A stretch of 64,000 bases of DNA from Triatoma infestans (taxonomy: Eukaryota > Arthropoda > Insecta > Hemiptera > Reduviidae): assembly GCA_011037195.1 (NCBI GenBank), contig JAAEAF010000089.1:310001-374000 (forward strand), read 5' to 3'. Each line of letters starts with the position of its first letter. Positions within the stretch are counted from its first letter, which is position 1. The notes under the pieces are model-generated. The model worked only from the letters and a program-made list of their open reading frames with translations. It did no database searches and had not been told where the DNA came from. The translations under genes were made by a program, and so were the position numbers. This document shows, piece by piece, positions 38,345 through 47,952 of the stretch.

Positions 38345-38545
38345 GATTTATTTTTAAGGCGCGTCAACATTTAAATCATTGGCGCTCGGAGACTTCTCAG
38401 TACTCTCCTCTGGCCAGATAACTCTCCCCAAAACACTGTAAACGAGGGCAAGTAAATTTGAAAGAAGCACTGCAAAGACCTCGATCTCCAGCCTTTGCGT
38501 TCCGTCTCCAATGCATTACTCTGCGTTCTAATCTAATCCCTTCCT
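38345..38545 (-). repeat. SINE copy, diverged
   Basis: The plus strand starts ttaaggcgcgtcaacattta and ctcggagacttctc, like the SINE 3' end. The minus-strand head reads AAGGGATTAGATTAGAACGC with a weak B-box (ggagatcgagg). Confidence 0.55.
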
Positions 38546-38931
38546 ATGGAATGTTGATAATCTAACTATTTTGGAAGTGGCTCAAGCTCCAAAACTGTCC
38601 TGAATAAGTTAAAAAAAAGAAAAGAAATCTATCAGTGCAGATTTTATTCAGCTAAAAATTGGCTAGAAGTGGCTAGAAGATTGGCACTAAGAGGAGATGT
38701 AGTTAGAAAAACTGTAAGGCAGATAAACGAACATTGAAATGAGGGAGCAAAACCACAGAATCAGTCTTTCTTATTAGTTTTTAAGCAACACAAATCCCGA
38801 CAAGTGATATCCACTAATTTTATTTTGTTGCTTCTAATTTACTTTTTAATTGATCATCACCTCTGTGAATATTTACTATATTCAAATAAATATTTCTTTG
38901 GTAACAATATTTAATTTTAATGGAACGGGAT

Positions 38932-39125
38932 TAGCCCATTGAAAGCGCAGTGGATTTGGTACCAGAATTCCTGGATCGAAACCAATAGTATGGTCCTTAC
39001 ATTTTCTTACTTCTACAGTTCTTTATCTGGCAATGTGTTTGAAACGAGAGAAAATGCAAAGAACCGGCAGTGCACTGAGAAGCATTCCGAGCGCTATTTA
39101 TCTAGATGTTGACGAGACAAAATAC
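38932..39125 (+). repeat. SINE copy, plus orientation
   Basis: The head reads ggaacgggattagcccattg and a B-box-like ctggatcgaaacc at 38971-38983. The tail has gcgctatttatctagatgtt and gacgagac, the inverse of the end seen in other copies. Confidence 0.6.
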
Positions 39126-39655
39126 TGTCTCTTGCATTAACTAATTCACTTTAATAATTATGTTTCAACGCACCAAAAGTTTTACAAGTTTTACGTAACA
39201 AAAGATAGCAATATTTATTAATATTATACGTTATCAGCCAATTGGTTGGCATATTATTAACTAAGAAGAAAACACTTAAAGTAAAGATAATTTTCTAAGA
39301 ATGCTTAATTTCTAAAACCTTCAAAATTTGGATTGCACAAAAACACTATCGTCTTTATGGTTCATTCCTTGTCTTACAGATTGCGCTGAGCCTTTTGTAT
39401 ATTTCTTGCACTTCCTGGTCGCAGTGCAATCTGCATACTACCCTGGGTACATTCAACCTTGCAACACCTTAGTTTATGGCGGCCCTGGGTCTAATAGATT
39501 CAATTTATGAAAAATATGGCAAGAAAGATGATATTCCATCTTCTTCTTCTCATGGGTGCTTTGTGAGGAGGCTTAACGATTTCTCGTTTCTCAAATTTGG
39601 TGCGGATCTCTGGTGAAATTGCCACAAATGAAATCAGAGATATTTCTGATTACAG
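39126..39655. other. intergenic sequence
   Basis: No supported gene. A more balanced stretch at 39330-39500 may be old mobile DNA. Confidence 0.4.
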
Positions 39656-40450
39656 TTCTGGCTTTTATTAAATACATAGGGCTGATGTGATTTGATGAAG
39701 ATTTGATTAAACTAAGTCTACAGAAGGGCTAAACCCCGGCACTGCAGCCAATATAGGCTTATTATTCCATCCCCGATAGTTTAGTAAGTGAACCCTCCTA
39801 TCCTAAGGAGTTTAAGAGCTTTCACTACTAGATCTTTTTGCGTTACTATCTCTTCAGGACGCAAAGTACCAAATGTTTCATATCGCAATTTGGTTATTGC
39901 TATGCAATCAAATAACAGGTGGTGGACCGTCTCCTTTTCCTTCTTACACAGTTTGCACAAGGGTTCCGAGCTTATTAGCCTCACACCTTGTCCAGATGCT
40001 TCCTGAACTTAGCGTGCCCTGTAAATAGCCCCGAGACCAGAGAGATCTGGTCTTCACTTTGGTCCTATCTTTACACAAATTTGGCATCAACCTTTTACTG
40101 TGCATTGTCTCTGGGCTCGCATCCCAGAAAGCCTCATACTTGCTTTGGAGTCAATCTCCAATAGCTGCATGGACCGCACCATTCGTTGTCCCCAAGACAG
40201 GCTCTGGATCATAGAACGGAGTCTTCGCCTCGTTTCTGGCCAGTTACCTTATTGCCTGCGTGCCCGGGCACCCATCTCAGCTGAACCTATTGTGCCTGGA
40301 GAGTCGCGTCAATGCCTCTCGACATTTCTTGACTAGGTAGGAGGTAGTTTTGTAAGCCTCCAAAGCTTTCAGTGCAGCCTGGCTATCCGAGTAAATGTGT
40401 ATAACCTTGCTACTTGGAGCTCTACGTAGTTCTCATCGGCATGGACCAAT
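39656..40450 (-). pseudogene. LINE fragment: RNase H end and C-terminal zinc motif
   Basis: On the minus strand: IHIYSDSQAALKALEAYKT (RNase H Asp-Ser motif, about 40410-40350), a broken WVPGH-like region, then CKLCKKEKETVHHLLFDC (CCHC, about 39952-39899) and RYETFG. The 3' end has AATAAA at about 39668. This order is typical of the pol C-terminus of RNase H-bearing insect LINEs. Stops and shifts make it dead. Confidence 0.75.
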
Positions 40451-41570
40451 GTGACTTTAGGAGATCAATATAATAAAGTCTAACGTATCATTTGCAACGA
40501 ATGCTTTGATTAGTTATGTCAAAATCTTTTTTCTAAGCCATCGAAATTCCCAGTAGATAAATTAAAAATTATGGAACAAAAAAAGAAAGAAAACACAAAA
40601 CATTCTGTTATTTTAAATCCTTTTCAGCTAGTTGTGGGAACTTTAATATAAAACCGTATTATTATGAAGTTAAAGAAAAAAAATCAAAGTGACTCTAAAT
40701 TTAGAATTAATTCAACAACAATAGGTATGAATGGAACACGCTTTATCCATCGTTTATATCAATAAATGGTCCTTTTGTAGTGTTAACTCAACGATAGAAA
40801 AAAAAACCAGTGCCGTATGGAGGGAGAGTGAATCGTATGTAGAAGTCAAGTTTATGGTACACTGACTCCATATAACGACAAGCAGTTGGCAATTTACTTT
40901 GCAATTCCTTTTTTCACCTCAAAGCTTCAATATTCAGAGAATCCTATATTTTACAGAAAGTTAATTTTCATGCTACTTTATATACTATTCTCATTTCATT
41001 TTGTACTTTTTGCTGGCGGCAAGGTAAGACACTACTTTCATTTTAACTGAAAGATATTTAATTCAACTTTTAAAATGTTTCTAGGTCTTGTGGGAATATT
41101 GTATGTAAGATATTCTTTGCTTCTTAACGTCAAAGAAGTCGTAACTTCTTGCACACATTCAGAGAATTTATTTTAATTTACTAGAGAATATTTAATTCAT
41201 TACATTTCACGTACATCACTAATGTATAATACTTTGCGATGATATCAAATTTTAGGTATTCATGTTCAGACTTTGAAATACTTTTTTGGAGTTCCTGAAT
41301 GCAACAGCATAATTTAAAAGCAGGGAAAAATCATATAACATTCAAACTTGATATTCAGCTGGATTTACCAAAGGCACCAAACACATAACAGGATAACAAA
41401 ATGTGGTGATCCAAATTTCTGCAATTCGGAAAGTGGCCCTAAATGTAGAGGTTAAAAAGTGACAAACGTTATAGTTACATAGATGTATATCTATAGTAAC
41501 GATATACATATATGTATATAGAATATAATAAAAGCGCGGGGGGGGGGGCTCATTCCACTGCGACTGCAAA
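40451..41570. other. AT-rich sequence between LINE fragments
   Basis: No gene is seen. A G-run (41539-41548) and a TA-rich stretch precede the second LINE piece. Confidence 0.45.
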
Positions 41571-42160
41571 ACGAGCTCTATTCACATCCCTCAACTTTGC
41601 CCTCCTAATCAGGCCTAGTAAAGCTGAGAGCGGCTCCGACTATTAGCCTCATATCCCTTAGCTATAGCTCAGTAGATCCCTAGTGAATTTAGGCAAATGT
41701 CTCTTGATAAAGAGTTTTGCCTGCCTCTGCCATGGTGTTCTCTCCCACCAAAGCAGGCGCTGATCTTTTATCCAAACTTTGATAGAAGTTTGAATTAGGC
41801 TCTGGACAAGCCGCAGAAGGGTTCGGAGCCTATGAAGGTATCCTGCGAATCCTCTCTCGCTAGGGCATCCGCCCTTTCATTGCTCAGAAACACTCCATGT
41901 CTCCGCACCCGGCGAGTGTCAGTTTGTTCCGAGCACCCACCGCGGTTAGGGCATTAGGCTGTCCCACTCCAGTCTTGAGACTATTTGGTGTGAAGAAAGT
42001 GCCTTCAGGGCTGCCGACTATCGGAGTATATGGCCATTCTCCTGCCCTCTAAGCCTTGCCTTATAATTTCCTTAGCGCAGAGTGGTAACACTACGATTTC
42101 AGCCTGAAAGACCGTGGCGTACTTCCCTAGGCTGGCCTTGATCTTAACTTTAGGCCTGCG
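41571..42160 (-). pseudogene. LINE RNase H fragment cut by the tandem array
   Basis: Minus strand: KASLGKYATVFQAEI, MAIYSDSRQ, then shifted frames with SNERADALARE, the RNase H domain of a non-LTR retrotransposon. The readable sequence runs right up to 42160, where the first terminal inverted repeat of the array begins, so the array probably inserted in this LINE copy. Confidence 0.7.
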
Positions 42161-42472
42161 CAGTAGGTAAAAAAGGGGCATTCTGAAACACTCCAACATG
42201 GCGGCCGTGTTGTGTGAGCCCCCGCCATGGGTTCAAGCGGGCTCGGTTAGATAGTTACCCCCCGCACTGTGCCCCGGCACCCTCGTCCTAAGTTGGCCGG
42301 TTTCAGCCCTTCCCTGGGTTCGACCCCCCTCTCCGAGATAGTTACACCCCGCCCTACCCTCCGGCCCCCCTCGCCCTAAGTTTTGCCCCCCGCCCAGGAA
42401 AGTGTCCTCCTCACCCCTAATTTTTACCCCCCAACCTACCACTCTCCCAAAAAGTGACCTCCCTCGTCCTAG
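42161..42472 (+). repeat. unit 1 left terminal inverted repeat (complete)
   Basis: Starts CAGTAGGTAAAAAAGGGGCA and is the inverse of 48527-48836. It is very GC-rich, and two direct copies of a gatagttac...ccctcgccctaagtt block lie inside. It is the only left repeat in the window with its outer ~70 bases. Confidence 0.9.
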
Positions 42473-42639
42473 TTTTTTACCCCTCCCCGAAAAAAGTTTG
42501 CTCTCATCACTCCTCACCCTAGTTTTTCCCCTCCCATGATAAATGAAACCTGTCAGAACATGCTACCCCAGGTTAAATGACTTATTAACCTTACTTTAGC
42601 ACACTCATCTTCCCAAAATGAGTCCTTTAAGTCTCCTTA

Positions 42640-42688
42640 TAGTGTGGGAAGTATATATTTGTCTGGATTCCTTAAAGTTTTAGTTACA
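42640..42688 (+). promoter_or_regulatory. likely promoter/leader of ORF A (unit 1)
   Basis: A TATA-like agtatatattt at 42648-42658 lies about 30 bases upstream of the ORF A start, followed by ttagttacaATGGC. Same sequence in units 3 and 4; unit 2 differs slightly. Confidence 0.35.
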
Positions 42689-43003
42689 ATGGCGGAGCAT
42701 TGGGAGAACATTAAAACTAGTGAAGATTATCTAAGGTTTATTGCAATTTATTGTGACATCACTTTAGCAGATCCTCACTTAGCCAAGGCTTGCATTGCGT
42801 TACATGAAGATTTGCAACAATTGGAAAAGTATGCTGAAGAATACAGTGAAATAGCACCTAATAACCATTACTTTGAGTGTGTTTGGTCAAATCCTAACTG
42901 TGAGACTGGACCGGATACCTGTATTTGCACATCAATTTGCTGGTTATACTATGACATCAAGCTTGAGTTGAAGAAATTTCGTTATGGTTGTGGTGGGGAG
43001 TGA
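42689..43003 (+). CDS. ORF A (unit 1), small Cys-rich protein
   Basis: 104 residues from ATG 42689, in good context (acaATGGC). The N-terminal MAEHWENIKTSEDYLRF is followed by a helical, Leu-rich middle (LQQLEKYAEEYSEIA). The C-terminal part has HYFECVW, then four more Cys (NCETGPDTCICTSIC) and a charged DIKLELKKF end. It is a clear paralogue of ORF E at the other end of the unit: the same MA-x-x-WE start, YxxxxxEIAxNxHYxxCxW against KASNGHYKQCIW, and CICTS against ICIST. I do not recognise the family; zinc binding is possible. Intact in units 1, 3 and 4. Confidence 0.75.
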   Translation: MAEHWENIKTSEDYLRFIAIYCDITLADPHLAKACIALHEDLQQLEKYAEEYSEIAPNNHYFECVWSNPNCETGPDTCICTSICWLYYDIKLELKKFRYGCGGE

Positions 43004-43051
43004 TATTTTAAAAAGCAAAAATTACCGGTTTTTACTTAGTCATCAACAACC

Positions 43052-43519
43052 ATGGCTAGTGAACTTGGTATACAGCTAACTACAGCTTTCCCGCTTAGTA
43101 ATAGCAGTAACAAACAGTTAATAACTGGTCTGTCTGAAGAAGGTGTTCCTCTTGCGGTTTTGAAAGGGGTAAAAAAAGAAGTTATCTATTTGAGCGAGGA
43201 TGACTGGCAAACTCTTCAGTTTAACAAAGAAGTTTACATTAATTTATTTTCTAAAAAGAAGAAGAACGAATCAATTCCTGAACCGATTAATCTTCAATAT
43301 TCAATAATCTTTTTTGAAAAGTCTGCTCACAAAATGATGGTGTTTAGAGGGAAACCTACTTGGTTAGAAGAAGTCCTTAAATTTCCACCTCCAAAGATTA
43401 CTCTATTACGAAATGAATACCTCAAGCTAGCAAAACTTAATGAAGATGTGAATAAACAGTTTAATTATTTAAGAACACTTTGTAAACCAGTTGTAATACC
43501 ATTTTATTCTGAACAATAA
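43052..43519 (+). CDS. ORF B (unit 1), possible PC4-like ssDNA-binding protein
   Basis: 155 residues from ATG 43052, 48 bases after ORF A. Residues ~40-70 (EVIYLSEDDWQTLQFNKEVY) and ~120-145 (ITLLRNEYLKLAKL) look like two 'x-I-x-L-x-x-x-E/D-x-x-x-L' helices. Between them is a beta-rich stretch (YSIIFFEKSAHKMMVFRG) resembling the strands of PC4/p15 transcription-coactivator folds, which bind single-stranded DNA. This is an inference from pattern only. The stop codon overlaps an AATAAA (43514-43519), so its poly(A) signal is probably built into the end of the gene. Confidence 0.7.
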   Translation: MASELGIQLTTAFPLSNSSNKQLITGLSEEGVPLAVLKGVKKEVIYLSEDDWQTLQFNKEVYINLFSKKKKNESIPEPINLQYSIIFFEKSAHKMMVFRGKPTWLEEVLKFPPPKITLLRNEYLKLAKLNEDVNKQFNYLRTLCKPVVIPFYSEQ

Positions 43520-43580
43520 AAAAAAACATTGTAATAACATATTGTCTTTTCTCTCTTAACCTATCCTATAGGAAAAAAAT

Positions 43581-43835
43581 TTACAAATCATGATCAAGGT
43601 TATCATATAATTCAATAGCATCAATATTTTTTTCCGGATGTGTAATACCTTGTACTTGTAATAATTGTTTGACCATATCATGCACTTGTTTTTATATATC
43701 ATTTCTATCACATTCAATGTTAAATAAAGTTAATGGGTCACTAACCGTGCCAGTAGAAGATTCTAAAAGCTCATTAAAAATATAAAAAAGATCATTTGCT
43801 TTAAAATACAAACGTCCATCCGTATGTTTAATCAC
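43581..43835 (-). pseudogene. ORF C (unit 1), interrupted
   Basis: Convergent with ORF B (about 60 bases apart). The frame reads VIKHTDGRLYFKANDLFYIF, an acidic middle and a helical end with GITHPEKNIDAIEL. A TAA at 43692-43694 interrupts it. The frame stays open upstream without an ATG into the 117-bp repeat (about 43955), so its true start may be in an upstream exon. Units 3 and 4 share the same stop; unit 2 does not have it. No family recognised. Confidence 0.55.
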
Positions 43836-43924
43836 AGTGGTAACACTGCGGGGGATGCCTGGAAATACATTTGAAACATCTCCAATAAATTCGCTAGTAA
43901 AGTTAGATAGTTACCTTCATTTAT

Positions 43925-44041
43925 TTCATATAGGTAAGAAACGAAGGTTACTATACTTTCGGCGAAGCAGTTTCAGCGACCGCCACCACTCCTACGGACT
44001 CGAGGACAGCCGAAGCTAAGCCGAGAATTGCCGAACATTCC
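43925..44041 (-). promoter_or_regulatory. 117-bp inverted repeat with iterons, left copy (unit 1)
   Basis: Inverse of 46685-46800. Read outward (minus strand), it contains TCGGC three times at 10-11 base spacing and an opposed CGCCGA, then agtatagtaaccttcg, ending in cctatatgaa. It lies directly upstream of ORF C and downstream of ORF D. It could be a shared promoter for the outward genes or a replication-protein binding site. Confidence 0.7.
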
Positions 44042-44263
44042 TCACTTTTTTAAAATTCACATTAGTGTTATTTTAATAATACTATCTACTAAGGGGAGGG
44101 GTGGAGGAAGAATCTTTACATACTATTAATTTATCTAAACAAATCTTTATTGTCATATCCTATTTTTTTTTACTTTATAAAGTAAGACATTTTTATTTGT
44201 AATGTACATATGTATTTACAGAAATTATAATACTTAGACTATTGTAACAAATTTTATTTATAT

Positions 44264-46613
44264 TTACACACAAAATACAAATCTTTCTTTATGCCTACTT
44301 GCAGTATGTTTTAACTTATCTAATTTAATTTTTATTTTATAGTTTAAATCTAAAACTAAGTCTTGTATTTCTTTTTCTAACCAATAATTGGATATGTATA
44401 ATGTCCCTATATTTTCGAATTGTAGTATATACCGAATTTTATTTCTATGTGTAATTTGTTTAAGTCCTATAATTACTAATTCTGTTCCCTCTGACAATTC
44501 CTCTAGCCGTTTGCACTCAGTAACTTTAACTTGACCTTTTATTTCTTGCATAGTAATATCATTAAACGTCTCCATCTCCTCTTGTGTAAAAGCGGCATCT
44601 TGCATACTTTTCCACATGACTGTGCAAAATTCCATCTTCTCTATATTGGCAAACGAGTTTCCTTTGTAAGTTGTTACACCATTCGTAGTAAATGTTAAAA
44701 ATGGTTTCTCGTTGGGTGAGGAAATTATATCCAACCCATTTTTTGGTATTATAATGTATCCATCTTTTCTAAGTTTTTCTTTATTAGAATAGGCATTTAT
44801 AAATATATTTTTGTGGTACCCTTTTAGAAAGTATACATTCTTACACCCTTCTTTCTCGGCAAGGACTCCAACATAAGTAAAAGTTCCTTTATTGTTTACG
44901 GTAAACGCAGTAACATTGTACACACCAGTTGTGTCCAGATTCTTCCAATGTGTTTTAAAGTGGTTTATTAACCTATTTTTAAATTCGGTCAACTCGTTTT
45001 CCTTCTCCAGCAGTTGCTTGTATTCCTCTTTAAGAGATGCAGTTTTCTGTATATAATCTATCTTCCTTCTTTTTAAATCCACCTCTTCTAGTTCTAGCTG
45101 TCGTTTCTTTGTAGATAGTACATATATTAGAGATGGGGGTTCTATTTCTTTTACTGCATATGGCAAAAGCCTGTTGGTTATGTTAACTCTCTTCCGTATG
45201 ACACGAGGAATTATATTATTTGTAGAGACCAGTCCTGCTTTTTCGATATCTATACTTTCTGGTATGGTAGAAAACAGTGTTCCAGTTTTTGAGAAATACG
45301 TTTCCCCAACTTTAATGGAACATTTTTGCACAATCTTTATAATATCTTTGTTTCTAGAATCTTCCACAACCTCTATATAGTTAATTGGTAGAGAGTTAAG
45401 ACTAAATGCCGAAATAACAGAATTTATCATTTTTTCTCTGTCCTTGGTATTTTCTGGTAGGTTTAACTGTATACCAGTCAACTTTCTTGTGTTCTTATTC
45501 TCCCAATATACATACTGTAACAAATTATTAAATACAAGGCAACAACTACTGTTTTGTAGAGTGTCTGTTAGCCTTGTCCACATCTTTGCAAAAACAGAAT
45601 ACATTGGAAATAATGTTTGCTACTTTCCAATAGGGATAAACAGTCTTCCAGAGGGTTGTACATATCGCCGGTTGCTTTGTAATAATTCCAATACAATACT
45701 TATAAATTGTAGCTTCTAGTCTTGTAATACCGTGTTCTTTGGCAGAAGTAGACGAAAATGTTTCTTTTAATCTCGTATCCGGACAATTTATAAAATCTAT
45801 AATATGGTTGCCGATTTTCTTATTAACGCCCGGACTTGTTATTTGACAAATAAACTTATTGTATATTTTAACTCTTGCGTTAGACGTTAACCAAGTTAAA
45901 CAATCCTTTCCAACTGTTTTGTCGTTATCCACAATTACATTACAATCGTTCTTATACTCTCCTTGGTAGCAAAAGTTAAAATTATTGGTTAAATAACTAC
46001 CCATTTCTGTTTTATTAAATATTCCTGCAAAGTCCTGTGTTATATCCAAATCCATTAGGTAGTAATCTTCCTTTTTTGGTTGGTTTAATAATTCTTCCAG
46101 TAAATTCTCCGATTTAACATCTGACAGCTCGACTTTGTATGGTATATATACCGGGTTGTTATATTTTTTGTAAATATCTCTTAAACGTTCTTCTCCAATT
46201 ACTGTTTCGACACCTTTAGCCATCTGGTTCTTGCTTTCTAGTAAAAAAGGTAGTTTGGCTTTAACACCATGTCTCGCAGAAACAAATTTACCGAATTTCC
46301 CTCGGAGATAACTGTTAAAAGAGCCACAAATTTCCTTCTTAACAATTAAGTTTTTTCCATCCCCATCGCAGTCTTCCAAAGCACATATTTTAACAAGCAT
46401 TATATTGTCGCAGAACGGGTCTGTAATTGGAACAAGTAAATTACAATTACAACCTTCTAGTAACTGCTCACCCTCAGTATAATTAATATCGCCAATATTT
46501 GTAATTAAGTTGTCCAAGTTTTCTAATAATAACCACAGTCCAAATCGTTCGTTAGTAGGTTTTACTTTTCTTCCATAGAGCTGAGAAACACTAAACACTT
46601 TGTGAGAGCCCAT
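44264..46613 (-). pseudogene. ORF D (unit 1), large replication-like protein, frameshifted
   Basis: ATG at 46611-46613, stop at 44264-44266, followed at once by AATAAA on the minus strand. Two frames overlap near 45550-45610, where unit 1 lacks bases present in units 2 and 3 (3, 10 and 1 bases), so the frame is broken. Visible by comparison with the unit 3 frame: an acidic N-terminal half, [10 protein letters not shown] (about residues 191-200), ARVKIYNK (249-256), a Cys-Pro-Asp block, GITRLE (298-303), a charged coiled coil near 505-570, then a beta-rich C-terminal domain ending in a basic tail. The Asp...KxYxK...RxE order resembles rolling-circle or Rep_trans initiators, but no HUH or Walker A is present. 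Function uncertain. Confidence 0.7.
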
Positions 46614-46684
46614 GTTGTCTCTTCCGGCGACCGATCAACACTTAATTACAAATGATTGTGTAATGTGTATTTAAAGAAAAATAA

Positions 46685-46800
46685 GGAATGTTCGGCGATT
46701 CTCGGCTTAGCTTCGGCTGTCCTCGAGTGGTAGGAGTGGTGGGGGTCGCTGAAACTACTTCGCCGAAAGTATAGTAATCTTCGTTTCTTACCTATATGAA
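46685..46800 (+). promoter_or_regulatory. 117-bp inverted repeat with iterons, right copy (unit 1)
   Basis: TCGGC at 46692-46696, 46702-46706 and 46713-46717, an opposed CGCCGA at about 46761, and tcttacctatatgaa at the outer end. It lies 70 bases upstream of the ORF D start and points outward to the zinc-finger gene. Direct ttcattta words flank both copies at slightly different distances. Confidence 0.7.
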
Positions 46801-46926
46801 GAGGTACTTTCATTTAATGGATTTATTAAACTAAAAGATAATGTGGTTAAATGTGTTTATTGTAAACCGAAATAGCAATTTATTTAATTAAAAACTGCCC
46901 CTGCTATATCCATAAATCGCGAAATC

Positions 46927-47154
46927 CTAAATGTGTATGGATTGTGAAAAATGGAATTTAAAACAATTGTTTAATAAAAATATTTTTTTATATAAAAATT
47001 TATCTTCTTTTTTTACCCATTTATTTTCTCCCATGCCGGTATGATTCACCCACACATCTTTTCTACCTGGAGTGGGGTCTAGTACGTATATATATATCTC
47101 TCCAGGTCCAGTAGTTATATTAGTTCTCATACAATGCCTGAAATACGCATCCAC
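46927..47154 (-). other. ORF F (unit 1), doubtful open frame
   Basis: An open frame on the minus strand (GEIYIYVLDPTPGRKDVWVN and GMGENKWVKKEDKF) overlaps the first exon of the zinc-finger gene in antisense. Its only in-frame ATG is internal (MRTNITTGPG), giving about 67 codons. The composition looks protein-like up to KKEDKF. It is present unchanged in units 2 and 3, but so is the rest of this region, so conservation does not help. Confidence 0.35.
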
Positions 47155-47469
47155 GATAGAGATATGGATTGTGAGTACTTTTTTCTTTCCTAAAACTTTT
47201 TTTATATATATAACTTTTATTTTATTATTTTATATATATAACTTTTCTTTGTTATAGTAATGCGGTGCCCAATAAGCCCGCTACACATTATAAAAAGGAC
47301 GCGGCTCATACCGCATCTTTATAAATGTTCGCGGCAGAACCCCGACTTCAAAAGATGTGAAGGGTGTGGGGTGTATTGGGCGCCCATACTGCAATTAGAA
47401 GAGCATCAAAAAAGATGGATTAAATTTAAAGAATTTCAAGATTTATTACATCAATTTAACGATTTATAA
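47134..47469 (+). CDS. GTSF1-like CHHC zinc-finger protein (unit 1), spliced
   Basis: Exon 1 is 47134-47170 and exon 2 is 47258-47469; the 87-bp intron has a GTGAGT donor and a ttgttatag acceptor. The product is 82 residues. Finger 1 is C16-x5-H22-x9-H32-x3-C36 (CPISPLHIIKRTRL, then PHLYKC), the CHHC pattern of GTSF1/Asterix, TRM13 and U11-48K, followed by NPDF as in GTSF1 proteins. Finger 2 has C46-x2-C49 and H62 but Trp66 where a fourth ligand is expected. In animals GTSF1 proteins help PIWI proteins silence transposons; a role here in blocking or using that pathway is inference. Unspliced, exon 2 alone could start at the ATG at 47260. Confidence 0.75.
47171..47257 (+). other. intron of the CHHC gene (unit 1)
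   Basis: gtgagtactttttt ... ttgttatag, 87 bp, T-rich. Removing it joins the two reading frames exactly (GAT T|TA ATG). Confidence 0.7.
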
Positions 47470-47474
47470 ATAAG

Positions 47475-47850
47475 ATTGTGAGTACTTTATTTTTTTCTTT
47501 CATAAAACTTTTGTTTTTTTTTTGTTTTCATTTTTTTTTCGTTCTTTTGTTTTAGTATACTCAGGAGAAGATTTTGTTAAAAGTATTAGTTAAAAGTGTA
47601 TATATAGTTGAATATATATAGTTAAAAGTGTATTAAAACTAAACAAAATAAAAATGTATTAAAAATGAAATTTTATTTTATTTTATTCCTTACATTTTAT
47701 CACATAAATTTTTTTCTTAACCAGCACATAAAACTATGAGGACAACGTCCTCCAGATTTTTAAACAGTGTGATGGGTGTGGTATATATTGAGCACTTGAA
47801 GCATACTTAAGTGAACATAAGGAAAGATGTGTTAAATACTTGGAGAAAAA
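47475..47850 (+). pseudogene. decayed second CHHC copy (unit 1)
   Basis: gattgtgagtacttt at 47475 repeats the exon-intron junction of the intact gene, followed by a T-rich stretch to ttttgttttag (about 47556). Further on, 47698-47850 read in shifted frames gives H-x7-H (YHINFFLNQHIK), PPDF, then CDGCGIY and SEHKERCVKYLEK. These correspond to the intact gene's finger 1, NPDF linker and finger 2. Stops and a frameshift break it. Its second finger keeps a final Cys that the intact gene has replaced by Trp. Confidence 0.65.
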
Positions 47851-47952
47851 ATTTTTAAAAAAATTTTTAATATATTTCAAACATAAGGTTTTTTAGAATT
47901 ATTTAAACATGAAGTTTAACTCACGCACATCATATACACAAAAAAATTCACT

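Noticed and set aside
43837..44019. 60-codon plus-strand frame over the 117-bp repeat (also in units 3 and 4)
   Set aside because: Antisense to ORF C and the repeat, absent in unit 2, no protein-like features.
44264..46613. HUH endonuclease (Helitron, Replitron or CRESS type) in ORF D
   Set aside because: No His-hydrophobic-His motif with a following Tyr/Lys motif was found; only a weaker Rep-like order is visible.
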